DNA of 36,612 nt from Comamonadaceae bacterium (GTDB lineage: Bacteria; Pseudomonadota; Gammaproteobacteria; Burkholderiales; Burkholderiaceae_C), in contig PNMN01000003.1 of NCBI GenBank assembly GCA_013823655.1, positions 1 to 36,612 of the forward strand, read 5' to 3'. Below, piece by piece: positions 16,767 to 23,890 of this stretch. Below the pieces are notes generated by a model. It did not search any database, was not told where the DNA came from, and saw nothing but the letters and a program-made list of their open reading frames with translations. Position numbers and translations under genes: made by a program. The stretch's first letter is position 1, and each line of letters starts with the position of its first letter.

Positions 16767-18332
16767 ATGCAAGCACTGCGCAACACGCGGCTGGCTGGGC
16801 TGGCGGTTTACGTCCGCGTCGAGCGCCTGTTCGATGCCGCCTTCGGCGCCGCGCGCAACCCGCTGCGCCACCTTGGCGCCACCGGCTTCATGCTGTTCTG
16901 GTGGCTGGCCCTGAGCGGCATCTATCTCTACGCCGTGCTCGACACCTCGGTGGCTGGCGCACACCGGTCGATCCAGGCGCTGTCGCAAGGACCTTGGGCC
17001 GTGGGCGGCGTGTTGCGCAGCCTGCACCGCTACTCGGCCGATGCCTTTGTGCTGGTGATGGGCCTGCACCTGCTGCGTGAAGGGCTGCACGGTCGCTACC
17101 ATGGCTTTCGGCGCCACCCCTGGCTCACCGGTGTGCCGCTGCTGCCGCTGGTCTTTGTCTGCGCCGTGGGCGGTTTCTGGCTCAACTGGGATCAACTGGG
17201 GCAATTCTCTGCCGTGGCCAGCGCCGAATGGCTGGACCGTCTGCCGTTGATGGCTTCGTCGATATCGCGCAACTTCATCAGCGCCGCAGCGGTGAATGAC
17301 CGCCTGTTCTCGCTGTTCGTTTTCATCCACCTGGGCGTGCCGCTGCTGCTGGTGTTCGGCCTGTGGTTCCACATCCAGCGTCTGAGTCATGCCCAAGTGT
17401 TTCCGCCGCGCCCGGTGGCGCTGGGCACCAGCGGGGTGCTGCTGGCGCTGGCGCTGGCGCTGCCGGTGCTGAGCCACCCACCGGCCGACATGGCCGTGGT
17501 GCCGACGGTGCTGGCCTACGACTGGCTGCTCTTGTTCATCCACCCGCTGGCCGCCGCATTCTCCAACGACACACTGTGGCTGCTGCTCGCGCTGGTCCTT
17601 CTGACGCTGCTGGTCCTGCCCTTCATGCCGCAGCCCGCACCGCCGCCGGTGGCCCAGGTCGATCCCGCCCATTGCAGTGGCTGTCGGCGCTGCATGGCAG
17701 ACTGCCCCTACGCCGCCATCACCATGGCGCCACATCCGTACGAACGCCTCGGTCGTCTCGGGCGTGAGACGGCGGTGGTGGACGCCGACCTGTGCGCGAG
17801 TTGTGGCATCTGCGTCGGTGCCTGCCCGTCCTCGACGCCGTTTCGCAGCGTGGCCCGACTGGTCACCGGCATCGACCTGCCACAAGCCCCGATTGGCGAA
17901 TTGCGCCATCGCCTGCAGCGCCAGTTGGCGGTCATGACGAGCGGGCGCCGCATCGTCGTTTTCGGCTGCGACCACGGTGCCCGGGTGGCCGCACTGGCCG
18001 CGCCCGACGTGGCCCCCTTCAGCCTGGCCTGTGTCGGCATGCTGCCGCCCTCGTTTGTGGAGTACGCCCTGCGCGATGGCGCCGACGGGGTGCTCATCAG
18101 TGGTTGCGCCGAGGGTGCCTGCGAATTCCGGCTCGGTCAGCGCTGGAGCGCCGAGCGCCTGGCCGGTGCGCGCGAGCCACACCTGCGCGCCCACATCCCT
18201 GCCGCGCAATGGGCCACCGCCTGGGCCGACGCAAGTGACGAAGACGGGCTTCGAGCCGCCTTGCAGCAACTGCGCAGACAGCTCGATGAGCATGTCGCTC
18301 GCCCTTCCAGACTGGAGGCGGAAAGTGCCTGA
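16767..18332 (+). CDS. Cytochrome b - two [4Fe-4S] ferredoxin - MvhD-like iron-sulfur fusion protein
   Basis: This 521-aa membrane electron-transfer protein has three modules. Residues ~1-215 form a cytochrome b N-terminal domain with two His pairs spaced 14 residues (H87/H101 and H188/H202), as for the two b hemes of bc1-type cytochrome b. Two further helices follow to ~290. Residues 300-355 hold two ferredoxin motifs, C303/306/309/313 and C343/346/349/353. Residues ~395-460 resemble the MvhD/FrhD delta subunit of methyl-viologen-reducing hydrogenases, with C401, C422, C447 and C452 (VFGCDHG, ACVGM, SGCAEGAC). It probably moves electrons between a cytoplasmic carrier and quinone or the heme-copper protein. 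The partner and direction of flow are unknown. The cytochrome b part is a paralogue of that at 20293-22200. Confidence 0.85.
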   Translation: MQALRNTRLAGLAVYVRVERLFDAAFGAARNPLRHLGATGFMLFWWLALSGIYLYAVLDTSVAGAHRSIQALSQGPWAVGGVLRSLHRYSADAFVLVMGLHLLREGLHGRYHGFRRHPWLTGVPLLPLVFVCAVGGFWLNWDQLGQFSAVASAEWLDRLPLMASSISRNFISAAAVNDRLFSLFVFIHLGVPLLLVFGLWFHIQRLSHAQVFPPRPVALGTSGVLLALALALPVLSHPPADMAVVPTVLAYDWLLLFIHPLAAAFSNDTLWLLLALVLLTLLVLPFMPQPAPPPVAQVDPAHCSGCRRCMADCPYAAITMAPHPYERLGRLGRETAVVDADLCASCGICVGACPSSTPFRSVARLVTGIDLPQAPIGELRHRLQRQLAVMTSGRRIVVFGCDHGARVAALAAPDVAPFSLACVGMLPPSFVEYALRDGADGVLISGCAEGACEFRLGQRWSAERLAGAREPHLRAHIPAAQWATAWADASDEDGLRAALQQLRRQLDEHVARPSRLEAESA

Positions 18333-18843
18333 ACGTGCGCCCGTCACACCCGCAGCCTGGATCGGCCAGGTGCTGCTGTACGCCTTGTTTGCGCTGGTCA
18401 TCGGCGTCTTTTCGCGCTGGCCTCCCTACCAGGTGCTGCCCGAAGGTCAGGCCCTCATCAAACTGAGCTTCGTGCACCAGGGCAAGCTGGTGTCCGACTG
18501 CCGCCCCACACCGCCCGAAGAGCTGGCCCGGCTGCAGCCCACCATGCGAGCGCCACTCCAGTGTCCGCGTGAGCGCTCACCGGTGACGGTCGAGCTCGAG
18601 CTGGACGGTCAACTGGTGCATGGGCAGACCGCGCAACCCGCTGGTCTGTCGCGCGACGGCAACTCGGTCGTCTACCACAAGCTGCAAGTGCCGGCCGGCG
18701 AACACCACCTGAGCGTGCGCATCAAAGACGACATCCGCAGCCCCGGCTTCAACCATCGGCGCGAGGCCCGCGTGACGCTGCGTTCGGCCCAGATCATGGT
18801 GATCGATTTCAACGCCGAATCAGGTGAGATCACATTGCAATGA
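18325..18843 (+). CDS. 172-aa one-helix periplasmic protein of the heme-copper operon, function unknown
   Basis: I do not recognise this protein. It has one N-terminal hydrophobic helix (residues ~12-28) followed by a ~140-residue domain rich in alternating beta-strand pattern, with two Cys (in SDCRPTPP and LQCPRE) that could form a disulfide. The topology, with one helix and a periplasmic beta domain just before a subunit I gene, mimics subunit II of heme-copper enzymes, but there is no CuA or heme c motif. The GTG at 18325 has GGAGG six bases upstream and overlaps the previous gene by 8 bases. The stop overlaps the next ATG as ATGA. This tight coupling supports a structural partner role for the 18840 protein. 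Confidence 0.75.
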   Translation: MPERAPVTPAAWIGQVLLYALFALVIGVFSRWPPYQVLPEGQALIKLSFVHQGKLVSDCRPTPPEELARLQPTMRAPLQCPRERSPVTVELELDGQLVHGQTAQPAGLSRDGNSVVYHKLQVPAGEHHLSVRIKDDIRSPGFNHRREARVTLRSAQIMVIDFNAESGEITLQ

Positions 18844-20285
18844 ACCCACTGAACCCAAGCTTCGACGGCCACCGCTCACCCCCCCGCAGCAGCGCGCAAG
18901 CCCAGGCAGGCCACCTCTACGAACTGCGCCTGAGCAGCGACACCAGCCTGGCGCTGGCGCGTGGCTGGCTCTGGCTGGGCCTGCTGGCGCTGATTGTCTC
19001 GGGTCTGTTCGCGGTGGTGCTCGTGCTGGCGCGCACGCCGGGCCTGAATCAGTTTCTGCCACTGGCCGATCTCTTTCGCGTGGCGCTGGTCGTGCATGTC
19101 GATTTGTCGGTGCTGGTGTGGTTCACCGCCATGGCAGGCCTGCTGTGGAGCCTGAACAGCAGCGCAGCAGGTCGGCGCACCGGCTGGGCCGCCTGGGGCT
19201 TGTGCGCACTGGGAACGGCGCTGATGTGCGTGGCGCCATTTGCCGACCCGGGCACCCCGCTGATGGCCAACTACATCCCGGTGATTGACGGACCCGTCTT
19301 CCTCACCGGGCTGCTGCTGTTCGGTGTCGGCACCACGCTGCTGGTGCTGCGCAGTCTGTGGGCCGCCTTGCCTCCGGGGCTGCGGCTGGACGGTGCCGCC
19401 GCACTGCGTTTTGGTCTCAACGCCAGCGTCGTGGCCACGGCCGTGGCGCTGCTGGCCTTTGCCGCGTCCTTTGTGCTGACACCGGCCTCGCTGTCCGGCA
19501 AGCCCTACTACGAAATCCTGTTCTGGGGCGGTGGCCATGCGCTGCAGTTCACCTGGACCTTGCTGATGCTGGTCGGATGGCTGTGGCTGGCCGGCGCCTG
19601 CGGCATGCGGGTACCCCTGAGCCCGCGCCTGGCCTTGCTGATGTTTGCGCTGGCGCTGGTCAGCGTGTTTGTCACGCCCTACGCCTACCTGGCGCACGAC
19701 ATCGCCAGCGTCGAGCACCGCAACCTGCACACCTGGGCCATGCGCATCGGCGGTGGCCTGGCCATCGCGCCAGTGACGCTGGCGGTGGGCTGGGGGCTGA
19801 TGCAGGCCCGCGCACAGCCGCTACAGCCCAACCAGCAGCCGCTGCGCGTGGCGCTGCTGTCGTCGATGCTGCTGTTTGCCGTCGGCGGCATCATCGGTGT
19901 GCTGATCAACGGCAACAACGTTCGCATTCCGGCCCATTACCACGGCAGCATCGTCGGCGTGACGCTGGCGCTGATGGGCCTGGTCTACCACCTGTTGCCG
20001 CAGTTGGGCTGGCGCGCGCCCGCAGGGCGTCTGGCCGTCTGGCAGCCGGCACTGTATGGCGTCGGGCAGTTGATGCACATCGTGGGGCTGGTGTGGTCGG
20101 GCGGCTACGGCGTACAACGCAAAGTGGCCGGCAGCGAACAGGTGCTGCGCAGCACAGCCGAAGTGGCGGGCATGGGCCTGATGGGGCTTGGCGGGCTGAT
20201 TGCCATCATCGGGGGCATGCTCTTCGTGGTCGTGGTGCTGCGCGCCATGCGCGCGCCTGCTGTGCGTGCTGCGTCCAATTCCTGA
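18840..20285 (+). CDS. Divergent heme-copper subunit I-like protein with altered CuB site; candidate alternative nitric oxide reductase
   Basis: This 481-aa, about 12-helix membrane protein has the heme-copper layout: His86 in helix II (VVHVDLS, low-spin heme), His233 in helix VI (WGGGHALQF, metal B), His286 in helix VII (YLAHD) and His366/His368 in helix X (IPAHYHG, hemes). Two changes stand out. The helix VI Tyr position is Phe237, and the usual His-His pair of helix VII is His286-Asp287, so the third metal-B ligand may be Asp. No CuA subunit follows. Recently defined NOR families (gNOR, nNOR, eNOR and sNOR) include such ligand swaps, but I cannot assign one. It is coupled by ATGA to the 172-aa gene and sits between two cytochrome b fusions. 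Confidence 0.8.
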   Translation: MNPLNPSFDGHRSPPRSSAQAQAGHLYELRLSSDTSLALARGWLWLGLLALIVSGLFAVVLVLARTPGLNQFLPLADLFRVALVVHVDLSVLVWFTAMAGLLWSLNSSAAGRRTGWAAWGLCALGTALMCVAPFADPGTPLMANYIPVIDGPVFLTGLLLFGVGTTLLVLRSLWAALPPGLRLDGAAALRFGLNASVVATAVALLAFAASFVLTPASLSGKPYYEILFWGGGHALQFTWTLLMLVGWLWLAGACGMRVPLSPRLALLMFALALVSVFVTPYAYLAHDIASVEHRNLHTWAMRIGGGLAIAPVTLAVGWGLMQARAQPLQPNQQPLRVALLSSMLLFAVGGIIGVLINGNNVRIPAHYHGSIVGVTLALMGLVYHLLPQLGWRAPAGRLAVWQPALYGVGQLMHIVGLVWSGGYGVQRKVAGSEQVLRSTAEVAGMGLMGLGGLIAIIGGMLFVVVVLRAMRAPAVRAASNS

Positions 20286-20292
20286 AGCGCCC

Positions 20293-22200
20293 ATGAGCAA
20301 CCCGATCCAGGTGCTGCTGCGCTGGCCCTTCATGCACGTCGAGGCACTGTTCAACCGTGCCTTCGGCGACCGCATCAACCCGCTGTACCACCTGGGTTCG
20401 ATCACCTTCTTCCTGTTCTGGATCATCGGTGGCAGCGGCCTGTACCTGTACATCTTCTTCGACACCAGCGTGAGCGGCGCCTACGATTCGGTGGAGGCCA
20501 TGACGCACCAGCAGTGGTTTGCCGGCGGCGTGATGCGCAGCATGCACCGCTACGCTTCCGATGCCATGGTGATCACGATGTTGGTGCACATGCTGCGCTA
20601 CTACGCGTTCGACCGCTTGCGCGGTTTTCGCTCCTTTTCCTGGCTGACCGGCGTGGCGCTGATCTGGGGGGTGTTCGCCTCGGGCGTGAACGGTTTCATG
20701 CTGCCCTGGGACCGGCTGGCGCAATACGTCACCATCGCCAGTTTTGAATGGCTGGACTGGCTGCCCAGCTTCGGTGGCACGCTGATCCGCAACTTCATCG
20801 TCCCCAGCAGCGTCAGCGACCGCCTGTTTTCGCTGCTGGTGTTCGTCCACATCGGCGTGCCGCTGCTGGTGCTGCTGCTGATGTGGATCCATGTGCAGCG
20901 GGTGCCCAATGCCAGTCTGCAACCACCGCGGCCCATCGCCATCGGCATGGTGCTGTTGCTGCTGGCCCTGTCGCTGCTGCAGCCGGTGCACAGCCAAGGG
21001 GGTGCCGCCGACCTGGCCAGCGCCGTCACGCGACTCGATCTCGATTGGTTTTTGCTGTGGCTGTTCCCGCTCATCGACCGCTGGCCCCTGGGCTGGGTGT
21101 GGGCGCTGGTGTCGCTGGCCACGCTGCTGCTGCTGGTTCTGCCCTGGCTGCCGCCCAAGCGCCGCCGCAACGCCGGGGACGCGCTGCAAATGACGCTGCA
21201 CCCCGGTGGCACCAAGATCGCCCTGCGCTCGGGCGAAACCCTGCTCGAAGCGGGCCTGCGTGCCGGCCTGGCGTTGCCTTACGAATGCCGCAACGGCGGC
21301 TGTGGTGTCTGCCTGTGCAGCGTGCACCACGGCAAGGTTGACCACGGGCACTACCAGGCCGACGCATTGAGTGCCGAAATGCGCCAGCGTGGTCAGGCAC
21401 TGATGTGCTGCGCCACAGCGCTGGAAGATGTCGAGATCATTGTCGATGTGCCATCTCTGATCCACTCCGATGCCCCGAGCTTGCGACGCTGGCACGGGCG
21501 CGTGCAGCAGATGACCCGCCTCGGCCCCGACGTGATGCGCTTGCTGGTGACGCCGCCCGATCAAGGCATCGCCTTTACCGCCGGTCAGTACCTCGACATC
21601 GTGCTGGCCGACGGTCAGCGCCGCGCCTTCTCCTTCGCCAGCCCACCGAACGGTGGCGGCCTGATCGAGCTGCACGTGGCGCTGGTTCCCGGTGGACGTT
21701 TCACGACCCAGGTCTTTGAATCGATGCAGGAAGGCGACACACTGGAACTCGAAGGTCCCTTCGGCCACTTCACGCTCACCGAAAGCGCGCGGCCGATCCT
21801 GTTCGTGGCGGGCGCAACCGGTTTTGCCCCGGTCAAGAGCATCGTTGAAGATGCCTTTCAGCGTGGTATCCAGCGCCCCATGCGCCTGTACTGGGGAGCA
21901 CGCAACATCGGCGACCTGTACCTGCTGGACCTGGCGCGCCAATGGCAGGCAGACCATCCCCACTTCGAGTTCGTGCCGGTGCTGTCCGAACCCGACCCGG
22001 ACTGGAATGGCCGCACCGGCCTGGTCCACGAGGCCATGCTCAGTGATTTTCCCGATCTGCGCGAACACGAAATATACGTCTGCGGTTCGCTGATCATGGT
22101 AGAAGTTGCCATCCCGGCCTTCTTGGCCCATGGTGCTTCCCAGAACCACTGTTTCTCCGACGCCTTCACGACACAGCGACCGCATCAGCCTCCATCCTGA
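20293..22200 (+). CDS. Cytochrome b - [2Fe-2S] ferredoxin - FAD/NAD(P)H reductase fusion protein
   Basis: This 635-aa protein could carry NAD(P)H electrons straight into the membrane. Residues ~1-210 are a diheme cytochrome b module (H85/H99 and H186/H200, both 14 apart). Residues ~250-285 add one or two helices. Residues ~297-388 form a plant-type ferredoxin with C332, C337, C340 and C372 (ECRNGGCGVC...MCC). Residues ~395-625 are a ferredoxin-NADP reductase module with an FAD motif (RAFSFASPP), an NAD(P) motif (GATGFAPVKS) and YVCGS. The last parts resemble phenol hydroxylase-type or CDP-glucoseen-type reductases. The start ATG 20293 lies 7 bases after the previous stop; an earlier frame opening is read-through of that gene. 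Confidence 0.87.
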   Translation: MSNPIQVLLRWPFMHVEALFNRAFGDRINPLYHLGSITFFLFWIIGGSGLYLYIFFDTSVSGAYDSVEAMTHQQWFAGGVMRSMHRYASDAMVITMLVHMLRYYAFDRLRGFRSFSWLTGVALIWGVFASGVNGFMLPWDRLAQYVTIASFEWLDWLPSFGGTLIRNFIVPSSVSDRLFSLLVFVHIGVPLLVLLLMWIHVQRVPNASLQPPRPIAIGMVLLLLALSLLQPVHSQGGAADLASAVTRLDLDWFLLWLFPLIDRWPLGWVWALVSLATLLLLVLPWLPPKRRRNAGDALQMTLHPGGTKIALRSGETLLEAGLRAGLALPYECRNGGCGVCLCSVHHGKVDHGHYQADALSAEMRQRGQALMCCATALEDVEIIVDVPSLIHSDAPSLRRWHGRVQQMTRLGPDVMRLLVTPPDQGIAFTAGQYLDIVLADGQRRAFSFASPPNGGGLIELHVALVPGGRFTTQVFESMQEGDTLELEGPFGHFTLTESARPILFVAGATGFAPVKSIVEDAFQRGIQRPMRLYWGARNIGDLYLLDLARQWQADHPHFEFVPVLSEPDPDWNGRTGLVHEAMLSDFPDLREHEIYVCGSLIMVEVAIPAFLAHGASQNHCFSDAFTTQRPHQPPS

Positions 22201-22221
22201 CCCCACCGGGAGCCTGTCCGC

Positions 22222-22923
22222 ATGGAAATCCGATCCTCGCCCCCCAGTTTCGACATACCCCGCTACCTGTCGACGCTGCCACAGTTCAGTGAGCTCGACG
22301 CAGCCGACCAGCAGCGCCTGGCCAAAGGCTGCTCGCTGCGTCGCCTGCAGCGCGGCGACATGGTCCAGCATGCCGGTGCACCCTGCGAGGCATTCCACAT
22401 CACGGTGGTGGGGCAGATCAAGTTGTTTGCCTTGTCTGCCGAAGGAAAGGAGAAGGTGGTGGAGATCGTGGGACCGAGCGGCAGTTTTGGCGAGGCGCCG
22501 ATGTTTCTGGACCAACCCTGTCTGCTCAGCGCACTGGCGCTCACCGACGTGCTGCTGCTGGACGTCAACCGACGCATCCTTCTGGATGAGATCGAACGCA
22601 ATCCCAGCATCGCCATGTGCATGCTGGCGGGCTTGTCGCGTCGGCTGCACGGCATGGTCCGCGACGTGCAGTCCTATGCACTGCACAGCGGTCTTCATCG
22701 CGTGATCGGCTATTTGCTGCGCGAGAGTGATGGCCTGGCGACCCAGGCATTCACGTTGTCATTGCCGGTCAGCAAGGCCACCGTCGCCTCGCGCCTGTCG
22801 CTGACGCCGGAGTACTTCTCGCGTGTGTTGCACGAACTGGAGACGGCCCGCCTGATCGCCATCGACCGGCGCGACATCCACGTGCTGGATCTGGCCCGTC
22901 TGGCCGCGTATTCGCCGCCGTAG
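22222..22923 (+). CDS. Crp/Fnr-family regulator, DNR/NnrR-like (first of tandem pair)
   Basis: This 233-aa cyclic-nucleotide-fold regulator has a C-terminal winged helix (SKATVASRLSLTPEYFSRV). It lacks the N-terminal cysteine cluster of oxygen-sensing FNR. Only isolated Cys occur, so an NO-sensing (DNR/NnrR) role fits better. It follows the operon by 21 bases and may be co-transcribed. The recognition helix begins TPEYFSR, where the E and SR positions are those that read TTGA half-sites in the Crp/Fnr family. It is the likely reader of the boxes at 10105, 12195, 30488 and 34430. Confidence 0.87.
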   Translation: MEIRSSPPSFDIPRYLSTLPQFSELDAADQQRLAKGCSLRRLQRGDMVQHAGAPCEAFHITVVGQIKLFALSAEGKEKVVEIVGPSGSFGEAPMFLDQPCLLSALALTDVLLLDVNRRILLDEIERNPSIAMCMLAGLSRRLHGMVRDVQSYALHSGLHRVIGYLLRESDGLATQAFTLSLPVSKATVASRLSLTPEYFSRVLHELETARLIAIDRRDIHVLDLARLAAYSPP

Positions 22924-22958
22924 CAAAGTGGCGCAGATGGCTGCTGCCCGCGCCGGGC

Positions 22959-22982
22959 CTGGGTCAAGGGCTGGGTCAAGGG
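22959..22982 (+). repeat. Tandem 12-bp direct repeat between the two regulators
   Basis: CTGGGTCAAGGG occurs twice head to tail at 22959-22970 and 22971-22982, upstream of the second regulator. GGTCAA resembles half of an FNR/Crp site, so an operator role is possible but unproven. Confidence 0.5.
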
Positions 22983-23005
22983 CCTCATCGGCCGATTGGC
23001 GGACA

Positions 23006-23011
23006 TACAAT
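23006..23011 (+). promoter_or_regulatory. Possible -10 element for the second regulator
   Basis: TACAAT matches the -10 consensus TATAAT at five of six positions and lies 59 bases before the ATG at 23070. No good -35 is seen 17 bases upstream. A GATTG-N9-CAATC inverted repeat (22994-23012) overlaps it. Low confidence. Confidence 0.3.
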
Positions 23012-23069
23012 CAAAAACCGACCCCCGTCGGCCCCACGATGCACTAAGAGTGCTGAGAGTCTTTCGCCC

Positions 23070-23759
23070 ATGCAATCGCAACAGATCGATCTGCCGCGCT
23101 ACCTGTCGGTCTTGCCGCTGTTTGGCGACCTGAGAACCGACGAGCTCGTCCGGCTGGCCGAGGGCTGCCAGCTGCGTCGCATGCCTCGGGGCGACATGGT
23201 CTGCCGCATGGGCCAGCCCTGCGAAGAGTTCCACGTGGTGGTGGTGGGCCAGGTGAAGCTGTTTGCGATCTCGCCCGACGGTCATGAAAAGGTGATTGAG
23301 CTGGTTGGACCTGGCAACAGCTTTGGCGAAGCCCTGATGTTCAGCGGTCGTGCCTATGTGGTCAATGTTCAGACCTTGTCCGACAGCCTCTTGCTGGTGG
23401 TCAGCAAGGCCGCCGTTCTGGCCGAGGTGGCGCGTGACCCGCGCTTTGCGATGCGCTTGCTCACCAATCTCTCGCGGCGCATGCAAAGCCTCATCAACGA
23501 CGTGCAATCGGACGCTTTGCACAGCGGCATGCAGCGCGTGATCGGCTACTTGCTGCGCGAGAGCGAGAGCCAGGCGCCCCAGGTTTTCACGCTGTCATTG
23601 CCGGCCAGCAAGGCCACCATCGCCTCGCGCCTGTCGCTGACGCCGGAGTACTTCTCGCGCGTGTTGCACGAACTGGAGGCCGCCGGTTTGATCGTTATCG
23701 ACAAACGCGAGGTGCGCATCCTTGACGCAGCCAGGCTGGCGCGTTACCCGGCGACCTGA
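23070..23759 (+). CDS. Crp/Fnr-family regulator, DNR/NnrR-like (second of tandem pair)
   Basis: This 229-aa paralogue of the preceding regulator has the same architecture: an effector-binding beta-roll, a dimer helix and a winged helix (SKATIASRLSLTPEYFSRV). DNA identity is 83 of 86 bases over the HTH-coding segment, compared with much lower similarity in the sensor half. Both regulators should therefore bind the same sites while possibly sensing different signals. No FNR-type Cys cluster is present. The ATG at 23070 has only a weak ribosome site, and the gene may have its own promoter (23006). Confidence 0.87.
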   Translation: MQSQQIDLPRYLSVLPLFGDLRTDELVRLAEGCQLRRMPRGDMVCRMGQPCEEFHVVVVGQVKLFAISPDGHEKVIELVGPGNSFGEALMFSGRAYVVNVQTLSDSLLLVVSKAAVLAEVARDPRFAMRLLTNLSRRMQSLINDVQSDALHSGMQRVIGYLLRESESQAPQVFTLSLPASKATIASRLSLTPEYFSRVLHELEAAGLIVIDKREVRILDAARLARYPAT

Positions 23760-23819
23760 GGATGCCCATCGCACCCGTTCTGCCTGGTGTGGTGTTGTGC
23801 TCTTGATGGAACAAATAAC

Positions 23820-23888
23820 TCAGCGGTCACGCAGATGCAGACCGGTTTTCTTCAGCACCGAGCAGGCGTACAGCGCGCAGAAGAACCG
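23820..23888 (-). pseudogene. 3' fragment of a nirH/nirL-like siroheme decarboxylase gene
   Basis: On the - strand, just after the ccmH stop, a frame reads ALYACSVLKKTGLHLRDR then stop. Intact nirH in this window ends LYSTVILKKTGLRIKDE then stop. At DNA level both contain CTGAAGAAAAC followed by GG and CTGC. The similarity ends upstream where ccmH begins, so only about 20 codons remain. It is probably a scar of recombination or deletion between nir and ccm genes. Confidence 0.5.
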
Positions 23889-23890
23889 CC

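Noticed and set aside
20206-22698. An 830-codon open frame antisense to the cytochrome b-reductase gene and regulator
   Set aside because: It is a GC-bias shadow. It is His/Gln-rich, spans two well-supported + strand genes and has no recognisable domain.
22994-23012. GATTG-N9-CAATC inverted repeat as an operator
   Set aside because: The arms are only 5 bp and overlap a possible -10. This is too weak to call alone.
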